A DNA stretch of 64,000 nucleotides, taken from the NCBI GenBank assembly GCA_002633025.1, contig NMRB01000714.1, forward strand, positions 42,850 to 106,849. Direction: 5' to 3'. The position numbers and the translations under genes were made by a program. Source of the DNA: Notospermus geniculatus. Its lineage: Eukaryota; Nemertea; Pilidiophora; Heteronemertea; Lineidae. Below are positions 1-21,293 of the stretch, in pieces. A model generated the notes under the pieces. That model had not been told where the DNA came from. It was given only the letters and a program-made list of their open reading frames with translations, and searched no databases. The first letter of the stretch is position 1. Each line of letters starts with the position of its first letter.

Positions 1-133
1 GTTTCCCGATGTCATGATCGCTGAAACAACTGGATTTTTTTCGAGTCATGTCATGGCGTTCAGAAATGACGTGCGGGATGTCATGACGCTGCCCCATCAG
101 GTGCTGCACTCTTTTGGACTGATAGTCTATTTG
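1..133. mobile_element. MITE family A, truncated by window edge
   Basis: This is one half of a short inverted-repeat element seen again at 29862-30102, 38068-38309, 56082-56316 and 62926-63158. It ends in the family's shared arm (GGTGCTGCACTCTTTTGGA). Full copies have arms starting CAATA and an internal core rich in TGACGT. There is no coding capacity. It lies in the intron upstream of the first visible NFE2L exon. Confidence 0.8.
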
Positions 134-302
134 AATATCCCAGTACAGTATAATGAGGAGTGAGTAAACTGTGAACTTGCAGTATTCAAAATAAGCCCCC
201 CCCCCCTGCTCCAAAAACTTACGGACAAGGGGAAGAAAAGTTCAAAAAGTTCTCCAGAGGTACAATGTAATCAGCTGTGCATTCAATGTCTATCATTCCT
301 TT

Positions 303-308
303 TAGCAG
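303..308 (+). promoter_or_regulatory. NAGNAG tandem splice acceptor of the NFE2L exon
   Basis: The acceptor reads tttTAGCAG, so splicing after either AG is possible. Both choices keep the frame and differ by one residue before the EERRPRQ stretch. The pyrimidine-rich tract upstream is normal. Confidence 0.5.
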
Positions 309-1414
309 CTGAAGAGAGACGCCCCAGACAGATGTCTATGAGTACAACTACCAGTGAAACATATGCTGATTCGGCCATTAGTGGCATGTCCTCACCATGC
401 AGGGTAAGTTTTCATCTAAAACATGCAACTCCGCTTGTAACTGTATTGTGTAAATTGTGAAGAATCTTTGTCTCAAGTTTCTTACTGCTTGGGGAACTTA
501 AGTCAGAAAGACTGAATGATGTTTTCGTCAAAAATCAGTAAAAATACCAAACGTTTTAATTCACAAATCTATTTCTCTGGTTTCAGGACATGGAGGAAGA
601 TTCTGAAAGAAACAATTCACCGTACGACTCTCTCCTGGGTGCGACTGGCGGGGGCTACCAATCATCATCACAGGGAAGAAAACCCAAGGACGAGTTTTAC
701 GACAGCGATGGAAGTTTTAGCGACTACAGCAGCAGTAGTCATGACAACCATTTGAATTACTCGAGTGCGTCTAATGATACGGGTCGTCGTCCGTCGGCGA
801 GCAGTATACGTCAAATTAATCATAATCACACGTACCATACGCAGCCAGGTCAGCCTCCGCGGGAGGTGAAGCTGTATGCCAAGAAGGAGAAGGATAAAGT
901 TCGGGAGACGAGGGACGAAAAACGCATCAGGAATCTGAAATTACCGCTGAGTGTTGAAGAAATCACGGAAATGCCAGTTGAGGAATTGAACACGTATATA
1001 CAGGAAAAACCACTCACTGATGAACAGTTGCAACTGATAAAAGATATACGACGGCGCGGGAAAAATAAACTCGCCGCGCAGAGTTGTCGTAAACGAAAAA
1101 TGGATGAGATCGACGCGTTACAAGAGGAGGTCGACGCATTTAAGGAGACGGGCGCACAGCTGCAGGAGGAACGCCGGAATATGGAAGATGAGATCTCCAT
1201 GATGAGGCGAAAATACGACAATCTTTACGCAGAGGTTTTCAAGTCGTTGAAGGACTCGAATGGCGACCCCTATAATCCTGATGAGTACTCGTTACAGATG
1301 ACGTCAGATGGCGTGTGGGTTTTGTTACCGAGGAACACGACGACGGCGGCGGTCACCAGGAGGGAGCCCAAGGCTGAACCAAAGAAGAGAACGCAGTCAA
1401 AACGAAAGAAATGA
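306..1414 (+). CDS. NFE2L: CNC-bZIP transcription factor, NFE2L/NRF type (3' two exons)
   Basis: Two coding exons, 306-403 and 587-1414, are joined at a phase-0 GT-AG intron and end in TGA at 1412-1414. The 5' exons lie outside the window. Counting from the ATG at 590, the CNC domain spans about residues 115-151 and the basic region about 152-170 (DIRRRGKNK, then AAQSCRKRK). The zipper has L, F, L, M, M, L at exact seven-residue spacing. After it comes a Neh3-like tail (YSLQMTSDGVWVLLPR). Upstream, ADSAISGMSSP followed by YDSLLG resembles the NRF2 Neh6 DSGIS degron region, and NHNHTY matches a conserved NRF motif. CNC factors pair with small MAF proteins on antioxidant-response elements in the nucleus. 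The Keap1-binding N-terminus is not visible, so NRF1-, NRF2- or NRF3-like behaviour cannot be told. The usual Asn in AAQNC is Ser here. Confidence 0.95.
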
Positions 1415-1444
1415 AGATGTGTCTCCTTTGCTTATGTGCCCCTG

Positions 1445-1674
1445 TAGAGAGGTTCTTCACTGATGTCACAACAGTCACGTCACTCCGAAGAATCGGCCAC
1501 GTTGGCTGTCAAATGGCCGGTGACAACATCAAGACTGTCACGTCATGGCATTTTGGCATCATGATGTGTGTCTTGACACTGTGTTCATGCCTAGTGTTGC
1601 TTGGCATTTTGACAGCCAATATGGCGGCGTCATGTCGTCATGGAAATGTGACGTCGTGTGAAGAACCTCTATTA
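1445..1674. mobile_element. MITE family B (TAGAGAGG...CCTCTATT) in the NFE2L 3' UTR
   Basis: The element begins about 30 bases after the NFE2L stop. It matches the reverse complement of 41432-41660 along its whole length, including shared blocks such as GTCAAATGGCCGG and TTGACACTGTGTTCATGCC. Ends are inverted (GAGGTTCTTCA / GAAGAACCTCT). It is non-coding and contains several TGACGT-type sites. Confidence 0.8.
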
Positions 1675-1935
1675 ACCCTTTTTAATACTGCCAAGGCCTA
1701 TTTTCATTTCCTGCAGTTATAAAGAAATTCATCACATCATGTCATCTATTGACCTCATCTCCTCAGTTCTGGACCCATCGTAAGCACATTACGACTTTTT
1801 AAATACAAAATAATGGTCATACACTGTCTCAAACCTTGTAAAGGTTATCTAAAATGATGGTATTTATTCACTAATCTGTTGTAAACAACTGATGTGGATA
1901 ATTTTGAGGATATCATTTCATAATCATTGTCATTT

Positions 1936-2044
1936 CAGGCCTTGCTGTTTGACGGGCGCGATTTTGCATGCACCTCGCAAACAATAGAATTTCTATTGTT
2001 TGCGAGGTGCATGCAAAATCGCGCCCGTCAAACGGCAAGGCCTG
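1936..2044. mobile_element. Foldback element 1 (palindromic, 109 bp)
   Basis: This is a nearly perfect palindrome with ends CAGGCCTTG / CAAGGCCTG and centre AATAGAATTTCTATT; one arm mismatch is visible. It is flanked on both sides by TCATTT, a likely 6-bp target duplication. Sister copies lie at 6733-6845, 33860-33968 and (3' truncated) 51774-51863. There is no loop large enough for a gene. Confidence 0.9.
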
Positions 2045-2138
2045 TCATTTGTACATAAAATGTTTCATTCATTTCTGCACCAAGTCCGCCTGAAGCATTC
2101 CATTGTAAAAATACATGATCATCAGTTGTATTATATTT

Positions 2139-2331
2139 GTGTGGCAGTCTTGGAAAACCCATCGAATGTCACTGAATGATCAACAAGGGTTGTCAGATTG
2201 CCTGTGCATTGATCTGCTACTGTTTACCTGTCACGTAGTACATTTCAGCTATTGAAATGTGCAGGTTCACCAAGGCTATTAACACTTACCTCAAACGTGA
2301 CATCCGACGGGTTTTCCTAGACCGCCACACA
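2139..2331. mobile_element. MITE family C (TIR GTCTTGGAAAACCC)
   Basis: The inverted ends are TGGCAGTCTTGGAAAACCC and GGGTTTTCCTAGACCGCCA. The internal block (CAGATTGCCTGTGCATTGA, then CTGCTACTGTTTACCTGT) recurs at about 9670-9800 and 37853-38035. A 3' end fragment sits at 42318-42340. Non-coding. Confidence 0.75.
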
Positions 2332-4588
2332 TTTGTCGCCTGTGTTCTGAGGCACTCCTCCACATGAGTTTTCTTCTGGGAGTTAGCTCTCTATGGGCAA
2401 CTCACCCATAGAAAACTATGCAGGCCTTTATATTCCCCCAAATTAACGACGTTTAACGTCGGAGCCGAAATTAAGGGCGCCCAAATTTGAGTCTTGTTTT
2501 ACATTTAAATGGGATTCTCAGATGCCTGGAAATGACATCTTTTGTCCTCTATTTTCAAAAAATTTTCTTACGAGGGGATAAACCCCTCCCCCCACGACTG
2601 TTAGAAGTCAATGCATGTAGTGGAAAAGGTCCGGAACGAAATTTGATTGGTTGGTGCCCTATTTGGAATATAATAGGAATTCCCTGACACATTAAGCCAT
2701 GCACGTTGACATGGTCGAGGCCTACAAAAGGAAACCACAGTATTAACGAGACGTTCGTACAATACAACTATTTGGTTCCTACCAAATATGGCAAACAATG
2801 GTTTGAAGACAAAGAAGTTAAGATAGGTATTTTGGGCGAAAGGATTTGGTGAAACCTGTGACAGCTATCGGCTATACCACAATGTTTATATGCAGCGGGA
2901 ATTCCCTTCTCCATGATAACGTTAATATTGTTCGGCGATCTTATTCCAAGATTCAGTAAATTCAGTAAATTGCATCAACTCTCATGCTTCCGAGCTAAAC
3001 TGCCGGAATTTTAGTGCCGAAGGTTGCATTTTTCTCAGTTGAGTATTATAAAATCAAGATAATGTCAACGTCTTGCAATAGATAAACATGTTTAGAACAA
3101 TTTGAACCTATTGGTAATCTGAAGTTCGATCTGATGACTTCAAAAAATGCATTTGAAGTGTGATAAATTTACAGTAGAGGCCTCCTGCGCATGCCCAGAT
3201 TGATTTCTTCCGGTCGTCAATAATATTCTATTGGCTTTGCTGTGGAGGTAGGCGTCGACTACGCCGATTTGGCTGCGTCACCGTACTATTTTTAGGAGGG
3301 CTTTCCCCATGTTGTGGCCGTTCTCCGAAAGGTGACACCTCTATAGCAAATTCCCTTCCTAACAGTCGTGCCCCCGATCCCGCCTTCGGCGCCATACCAC
3401 CGTAAACAGAAATAGCCCAAATTAGGGAATATAAAGGCCTGCTATGGGCAGTTGTTTGTGTCACTGGTCTCAACGTAAATCCTATGGAATCCAACAACGG
3501 TGAATTGCCCATTGAGAGCCAACATGTTTGACAAGATTCTCATGTGGTGGAGCACTTGAGAATATCACCGGAAGACATGGTAGATGTTTGCCTAAATTGG
3601 CATGTACGACTGGGCTGGACCGCGAGTGACAGGCTGTGCAATCACTTGATAGTAGGCCTACCGGTACACATTTTGTTGCCCGTTGAAGTTGAGATGCAAT
3701 GTTTACCGGTAACTTTCAGTTCTGGCATTGTTTATAAACCATGTGGTGCACCGGTGTCCAATTTGTTAAGGTGCCTGTCCATGGGAGAGGTTTCTCAGGC
3801 AAGTTGTCTCTCAATGGGCAACTTATTTCCGAGCAGTTGTATCATTCTCTCAGTGTAAGCCGTGAGGAAACAAACAATAGTGAATTGCCCATTGTGAGCC
3901 AACTTCTGCGAGAAAACTCTCACGTGGATCTAGGCACCTTTACGTTTGCAGTTGTGCTTGCTTTCCATGCGGTGCACAGCAAGAAGCACCCGTTTAAGGG
4001 TGTGAGGGGGTTGAGTCCTAAGTTGTTCATTAAACTGTTGTACTGTAGGCCAGGTCCACATAGAGCTACATCGTACACAGATATGCCAGTGAACAATGGC
4101 TTCACAAAGGGTTCATGACCATAAAACTTTTGTTTGCAGTCCGTGTAGCTGTATGCGAACACGGCCTTACGATGTATAACCCGGCCTGTATGATGTTATT
4201 TGTTACGGTCGTTTTCATATTTAACACTTTTCTGTTGTGGAATTTTGTGCTAGTGTATTATGCTATGATGAATAGGTTCTTTGTAAATGTCAAATCTTTT
4301 TCTTTCTTGATGATAAAGGATGTGTTTCCCTGTCTGGATGATAGGATGTGTTTCCCTGTCTGTAAAATGATTACATGCAAAATAAGATAGATTTGATGTA
4401 AAAGCAGAGTACTACGGTACATGCATATGTAGGCCCGGTTGTCCAGTTGTTGTATTGAAGTTGAATATCGCTTGATACAATGCAGTTTTGTTGTAAAGGG
4501 AGCTTGATGTTTGTGCAAAGCAGCCCACTGATGTTTTTTATCATTTCTCTGTAAATAGGTATTTAAAACTTCACAAAAACAATTTGTA
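2332..4588 (+). other. Probable long NFE2L 3' UTR or 3' flank
   Basis: No protein-coding exon was recognised. The stretch includes short repeated motifs (GGTGAATTGCCCATTGAGAG at 3500 and similar at 3880 and 9840). It becomes AT-rich with TGTAAAT-type sequence towards 4600. It may be transcribed as the NFE2L 3' UTR; transcript data are not available here. Confidence 0.35.
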
Positions 4589-4594
4589 AATAAA
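4589..4594 (+). terminator. Candidate poly(A) signal for NFE2L
   Basis: AATAAA lies in an AT-rich stretch and is followed by a T/G-rich tract (TATGTCTTGTAATTGAG). It is the first convincing hexamer after the NFE2L stop and lies 0.9 kb before AGPS. If used, the 3' UTR would be about 3.2 kb. Confidence 0.4.
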
Positions 4595-4893
4595 ATATTT
4601 TATGTAAATTATATGTCTTGTAATTGAGTTCTTTCTTGGAATGACGTGAGGGTTTATCAGCTGCAAATCAAACAAATTTCCGACAGGTAGCTGGGTTTCC
4701 GTCATTGATCCTATTATGCTGAATCTACTCTGGTATTTCACACACCCACAGTATGAAGGACACACCCAAACTAGATTTCAGTGCGATTCTCGCAAGCGAT
4801 TGGCTTCAGTGCCTTGGTATTTCAATGAAGTGTCAACACAGAAATGTTAAAGAGGCAGTTCCTCGATCGTTATTTCTGTATGGACATTTGGAA

Positions 4894-5028
4894 AAAATGA
4901 ACCATGAACTTCATGTTTGAACCATGAACTGCGGCCAAATAACAGTGAAGTTCACAGTTTTACTATGAATTTCACGTTTATTTGTCCACAGTTCATGGTT
5001 CAACCATAAAGTTCATGGTTCATTTTTC
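4894..5028. repeat. Inverted repeat of TGAACCATGAACTT motifs
   Basis: Arms AAATGAACCATGAACTT and AAGTTCATGGTTCATTT face each other, with more GAACCATGAACT copies inside. It is probably a small foldback element in the NFE2L-AGPS intergenic region. Confidence 0.65.
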
Positions 5029-5059
5029 CTCCGTGCGTGAACCGCACCGGCTGCTGGGT

Positions 5060-5078
5060 TTGTGTGTGTGTGTGTGTG
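5060..5078. repeat. (TG)n microsatellite
   Basis: About nine TG units lie 440 bases upstream of the AGPS start. No TATA box or other core promoter element was recognised between here and 5519. Confidence 0.8.
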
Positions 5079-5518
5079 TGCCTTTAAGCGTCTTGCTCGA
5101 GAATGTCGTCGCTTGACAAATTACGTCACTTCTTGAGAATATACACACTTAAAATCACAATGGACTTAGATGATAATGGTCAAAGTTGTTATCTTTTGCC
5201 CTGTCTGGTTAAAATCAGGTGATTGCACCCTAGCGCCCTCTGACGGCAGTCGGCGCAACCACCGGAGTTGTGGACGAGTCCACTATTTGACATGGCTAGA
5301 GAGGAAGCAATGTTGCGTTCATATACGGGTAATCATCATTTCTCTCATTTGCATGCCCTATAAATGATATTTGTTATATCAAACAAAATCATAACATATA
5401 GGAATTATATAATCCTTATTCATTGTTTTGGGTAAGACTGCGGCAAATATATTGAGGTGAAGCAGTACCCATCTCCCCTCCTTTGGCATGTTTGGACTAG
5501 TCCAAGTTCCAATCCAAG

Positions 5519-16024
<10,506 letters not shown>

Positions 16025-16719
16025 TCAACAACTCTCCCTACATTAAAGATAATATATCACGGGTATTTTCGTGGGCCACGAAATTCATTGTTTATTTACA
16101 TTTTGTTTGTTTATGTCCAGGATTTCTTTGTCTTATGAGTAATTTGTTGGTGGCATGCCCCTCTAGACATTCTGTTGATTCCAAAACTATCATTTTGGTG
16201 AGTTGGCATGTCCCAAAAGTCCAAAATAACGTAATGTAAACATCCATGTTTACAAACATTGAATGTAAACCATGAAGTCGTGATACATTATCTTTAAGAC
16301 ATTTCTAGTGATTTTTCATCCGTTGGCATTTTTGGGATCTTTAGGTTTAGGACAAGGTGAAATCTTGTGGTATTCGGTGCTATTGTCTTTAGGAGGTTAC
16401 TAAACCTTATTCTGGAGTTAACTGTGTGAATTTTATTGGCCTAAACCCAACAGGCCGTATTCAAAAAGGGTGTTTAAGCCTTAGACGCATATAACTTCGT
16501 CAAATGCATGGTGGAAGTGTGTGCATTTATTTGTGAAGTTACCTGCATCTAAGTCTTGTTCGTGCGATGACCACCATTTTGAATAAGGCCCTTAATTTTC
16601 ATGCCCAAAACCCAGTCTGTTGGCAAGGAGTATTAATTCTCCTGCACTGCCACCACATGATGGTCAAGGGGGGGGGGGGTTCAGGGCATGAAAACATGTC
16701 TGGGTTCAGGCTGTAGGGG

Positions 16720-17206
16720 NNNNNNNNNNNNNNNNNNNNNNNNNNNNNNNNNNNNNNNNNNNNNNNNNNNNNNNNNNNNNNNNNNNNNNNNNNNNNNNNN
16801 NNNNNNNNNNNNNNNNNNNNNNNNNNNNNNNNNNNNNNNNNNNNNNNNNNNNNNNNNNNNNNNNNNNNNNNNNNNNNNNNNNNNNNNNNNNNNNNNNNNN
16901 NNNNNNNNNNNNNNNNNNNNNNNNNNNNNNNNNNNNNNNNNNNNNNNNNNNNNNNNNNNNNNNNNNNNNNNNNNNNNNNNNNNNNNNNNNNNNNNNNNNN
17001 NNNNNNNNNNNNNNNNNNNNNNNNNNNNNNNNNNNNNNNNNNNNNNNNNNNNNNNNNNNNNNNNNNNNNNNNNNNNNNNNNNNNNNNNNNNNNNNNNNNN
17101 NNNNNNNNNNNNNNNNNNNNNNNNNNNNNNNNNNNNNNNNNNNNNNNNNNNNNNNNNNNNNNNNNNNNNNNNNNNNNNNNNNNNNNNNNNNNNNNNNNNN
17201 NNNNNN
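16720..17206. other. Assembly gap (487 N)
   Basis: A run of N follows a G-rich tract (16670-16719). Apparent ORFs crossing it are meaningless. Confidence 0.99.
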
Positions 17207-19554
17207 TTAAAGCACAGATTTCAAGAAAAATAAAGATGATTTCAAGTGATAAAGCATTTCTGTGCATTGTATAGAAGGCGCTGCGTAAGCAAAGTGGGAA
17301 AATTTGAAATTGGTGAGAAAAAAAATTTTCGATGCGGAGGGCCTGGGAATGACGCCGGCGCAGACAAGAAACAAATACTTTATTTTTTTGGCCTCATCAT
17401 CTTGAACCCCTGATATGACAGGAGAGTCCTCGTTCTTCTCACATGTCTAATGTGCAGCTTTGATAGTAGGCCTGTATTGTACATGTATATCGTTTGCTAT
17501 AATGGTAACAACACAGAAGAACAAGAAGACACTGCAGTTCAACTGACCATAATCAAATTTATTGCAATATTTTCACACCTGAATGGGTATCAATGTACAT
17601 CTTTCACTGTCTGCTGCACAAGAAGCCAAAATCAGTCAAGAACAACACAGAGGAATCCTTAAAATTCACTCGGACTAAATTTTCAATGTAATAAAACAGA
17701 ATACTCATTTCAAATCACAGATGACCTGGTCAGCATAATATATGTCGTTCTCTATCACCCATTTATACACGTTATCGTTATATCACCCGAAATAGTTATC
17801 ACAGAATAAGCTCATTCAGTACCCAGCTATAGCAGACGACATCTTCTCCAGCAGACGCCTTCTGTCTGCTGCTGCTGGTACTCAACGAGGGGAGAAAAAG
17901 CATCGAATCGTCCAAAACCAAGATGTTGAAGAGAGATGAGGCACAAAATATTGTTACGTCAAGGATCATGAGAATTTTGGTAACCATGGTAACCAGGGAC
18001 CTCGTTCACAGAGCAATCATAACTTCATACAGTGAACGGGAGACTTCCTGCCGTTAGAGGGCGCCTGGCAGTCTAGAACGTCACAAAATTTGACGTCACA
18101 GACACAAGTCATGCCCTCTGCGTCATTATGGATGACGTCGTGGCGTGCACTTCTCTGTGATGTCTAATTTCATGACTAACTAGTGGTGGCCTCTAATGGC
18201 AGGGAAGTCTTACTACCGGGTAGTTAAAAGTTGTAATCTTAAGGAGTACAAGGACTTTTAAGAAGCTAACCAATGCCTCTTAATTAATACAGGATGGCTT
18301 ACATGATGTAAGTGTCTATAAGTACCGTAAACCTTTTATCAATACTGGTGATTATGTAGGCCTGCAACCCAAACTTAAGGCATGGGTGACTGTTCCATGC
18401 AGTCTTTATAGGCCTATTGAAGGATAGCATCGAAGTATTTGAATAATACTGCTCGACAGCATTCGGTGTTCTCAAACAAGAAGTCTCAAGCCAATCATCA
18501 TGTGCAGGAGTTTCATTAGGTTCACCACAAACAATTTTGAAAGGCAATCTCTGATTGGTTAGAGCGTGTTTCCAGTGGAGGGTAGATTTAACATTGGCCA
18601 AAATAATAGAAGTAATGAATGTGATAAACGATATATAAAGCCGATGTGAAAACATTTCAACATCTGCTTGTTAGTCAACGCCTGATCGTCAGATTGGCCG
18701 AGAGTGCCCCATCGCAACAATGACAACGCCAATGCAGGACAATGAACGCATAACGACATCGTCTGAAATCGGCAATGTCTTTCAGTCGGTGAGGCAGACG
18801 TAAAGGGTGAATCATTAATGCTGTCAAGATCGATGCCGACATTTTGACCAGTGAGCAGCATGCGCATGAAAACGAGCATATGCAGAACTCGAAAGGTCTT
18901 GTTGTGCGACACTAATCAAATCCTGTTGAATAAGATCCACAGAAATTTTTCCGTGGAAAATATGGAACAGGCATGGTAGCTCCATCTGGTGGCTGACATT
19001 AAACTTACAATACAGGATACCATCACTGAAACATCATGGGCCGTATTAAAAAAGGTGATCATCACGCGATTAAGACTTAGATACGTGTAACTTCGCTACG
19101 TGCAGACTTCCACCATGCATTTAACGAAGTTACATGCGTCTACATGTAAGTCTTAAACACTCTTTTTGAATAGGGCCCCTTTACCGTAAATTTCGATAAA
19201 CAATTCATCGCGGTGTGCATCCACTCGTTAAAATTCAATGCCAGCAATCAGACAATACTGAGTTTTACAATGGCCCGGTTAAGCCAACGAAAACATTGAG
19301 CAAAGATTCAACGATTAGGGTTTCCTTGCTAAACGTATCGTAGGCCTAACTGGGCCGCTGCGAAAAATCACAAATATCATCATCTTTACGATCAACTTGT
19401 GAAAATTTACCCTGCTGTCTTTGTGAGCGTATACCTCATGACGACTACCTAGTGTAGGTCTCGACTGGGGGGTTATAAGTTCTAAATCATCAGCCGTGCA
19501 TATCCTTCTCATGGAACTAAACCATCCTCGTACTCAAAGGTCTTTACAACCACT

Positions 19555-19745
19555 CCCCTTATTAACTCATCTACCTCCAGAGTCCAGCAGACGACATCTT
19601 CTGTCAAAGTTTTCTCACATCCTATGGTATTGAAAAATATTTGAAGAAAGATTGTTCCTGTGAACCATCTGAAGAATGTTTCTTCAAATTTTTTCCAATT
19701 TATTTCCAAGGTTTTTAGAAAACTTCAACAAAAGATACCGTCTGC
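19555..19745. repeat. Inverted repeat with GCAGACGACATCTTCT ends
   Basis: Ends CAGCAGACGACATCTTCTGT and GATACCGTCTGCTC face each other; the interior has TTTGAAGAAAG and CTTCAAATTTTTT. Relatives: about 28708-28830, 30303-30360 and 60755-60945. Non-coding. Confidence 0.65.
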
Positions 19746-20140
19746 TCAAACCTGGGGGCAGATGAGGACCGTAAATGACCCGAGATTCTCAGGATGGGAA
19801 CTAACTAGAAATATAACATAATGCAGAGCTCTAGCTTCTTTGCAGTGTAACGTGGTGTGCGCTGTAACCGGGCGTCCCACACTCGACCATGGAACCATCA
19901 CATCGGGCCTTAAACAACCAACACTAATGCAACCTGGTGAAATTTAATACAACGCACACTGCATTATCAGTAACCGGAGAGGTGTCCCATTAACAGAGGT
20001 CAAAGTGAATAGAAATAGCCATTTGGGGACTGTATTTCGGTGTCAATGAAAGAGGTGTTAGCTAAGGGAGGTTTTTCTGTCTCGTTTTAGATATTTCACA
20101 ATAAAACTTTGGAAAGGACATCTTATGTAAGTGATAGTAG

Positions 20141-20312
20141 GGGCGGATCCAGGATTTCGGAAAAGAGGGGATGCACTGTGCTAGAAACATTGAAATTTGT
20201 GGTGAATTTCAATGATTTGCTCCATAGTTTCAGAACTTCATGGTCGATTTTACAGATTTGTTGGCCAGAAGGGAGGCATGCGCCGGGTGCGCCCCCTTGG
20301 ATCCGCACCTGG
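20141..20312. mobile_element. hAT-like MITE (GGGGCGGATCCAGGATTT)
   Basis: Ends GGGGCGGATCCAGGATTT and TTGGATCCGCACC are inverted. The body matches 12598-12777. It is 1 kb downstream of the EGF gene stop. Confidence 0.85.
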
Positions 20313-20733
20313 ATAAGGGACAAGGTGTTCATGAACGGAAAATGTTATGTTCTAGAAGAACTGGTCATATTCTCTCACAAAATAAAAAGCACGAACATTA
20401 TTTTTTTGGAAAAAGCAAACAATTAGGCCTAACATATACCATACTTTTTCAATTTTCAAATCAGAATGATGTCGAATTTCGTTGTCAAATCAAACTACAG
20501 TGAAATTATGCAGAATTTTTAGGTGAAAATATTGACCAATTTTCTTATATCTGTCGGGCCTAACAAAACGAGTACATGTACACTCTTTTCTTCACTATAA
20601 CTTTTATAATTTTTGTACATTTCTCAAAACATTTTGCACATTGATATACATCAAACAGTTAATTGGGTATGTGGTGCAAATTTCAGGCGAGTACTCATCC
20701 TATCCAAAAATAGTACCATTTCGAAAATGACAA

Positions 20734-20854
20734 TGGGTCGTATTTTAGAACGTTCCTTAACGTTAAGGTCGACCTTAAGTCTATTGTAAAACCATCGAGA
20801 ACAATACATTTAAGGTGGACCTTAATGTTAAGGAACGTTCTAAAATACGGCCAA
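20734..20854. mobile_element. Foldback element, TIR CGTATTTTAGAACGTTCC
   Basis: The ~50-base arms (CGTATTTTAGAACGTTCCTT and its complement) are almost perfect, around a short ATCGAGAAC-type loop. Confidence 0.85.
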
Positions 20855-21082
20855 ATCAGTCAAAACCTGCAAATCATAACCAGGCTGATTATTCTGGCAT
20901 CAGCATTGCAAATTTCAACAACATTATTTTATTTTATCTCCTGACTTACTCGTCGAGTTTGAAATTGTTGACATACACTTATCAACCATATGGTAAGGCA
21001 CCAAATATCATTAGAAATTATAGAAGTTACAGTGAGGTAAGTCGTGTTGGCCTATTCGGTCTTTTCCGCCCACTAGATTATA

Positions 21083-21237
21083 GAGGCTATGCACTGACGT
21101 CATCAATGGGTATGACGCCACGTGTTGGATGAAAAAATGGACGGAGCACGTGGTCAGATGCACTGCGTCAGCATGTCACAACGTTCCATCCAACATGGCG
21201 TCACCTCACTGATGACGTCACGTGCATTGCCTCTATA
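21083..21237. mobile_element. MITE, ATAGAGGC...GCCTCTAT, TGACGTCA-rich
   Basis: Nearly identical to 42646-42810. Inverted halves carry CTGACGTCATCA and TGATGACGTCA, GACGCCACGTGTTGGATG and CATCCAACATGGCGTC. Downstream of the EGF gene stop, so possibly in its 3' UTR. Confidence 0.85.
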
Positions 21238-21293
21238 CAGAACATTTGTTCCTTAACATCCCACCTAGGAAGAGAGTGTTTCAAGTTGTGTGT

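Larger units (their letters stand above)
16025..21293. other. AGPS-EGF gene intergenic region (convergent genes)
   Basis: No coding exon was recognised on either strand. It holds foldback elements at 16451-16592 and 19036-19183 (ends GGGCCGTATT / AATAGGGCCC, inner GACGCAT and AACTTCG blocks), a gap, a GCAGACGACATCTTCT repeat at 19555-19745, a hAT-like MITE, a foldback at 20734-20854 and a family-B-related MITE. AATAAA at 17229 (+) and its complement at 20928-20933 (-) are possible poly(A) signals of the two convergent genes. Confidence 0.6.

Noticed and set aside
590-755. Overlapping alternative-frame ORF (516-755) over NFE2L
   Set aside because: It runs from intron into exon in a different frame from the conserved bZIP reading frame.
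850-1221. Minus-strand Ser/Phe-rich ORF opposite NFE2L
   Set aside because: It is the shadow of the charged bZIP coding strand and has no conserved features of its own.
16599-17267. ORFs spanning the N gap
   Set aside because: They exist because N codons are read as open. There is no sequence evidence.
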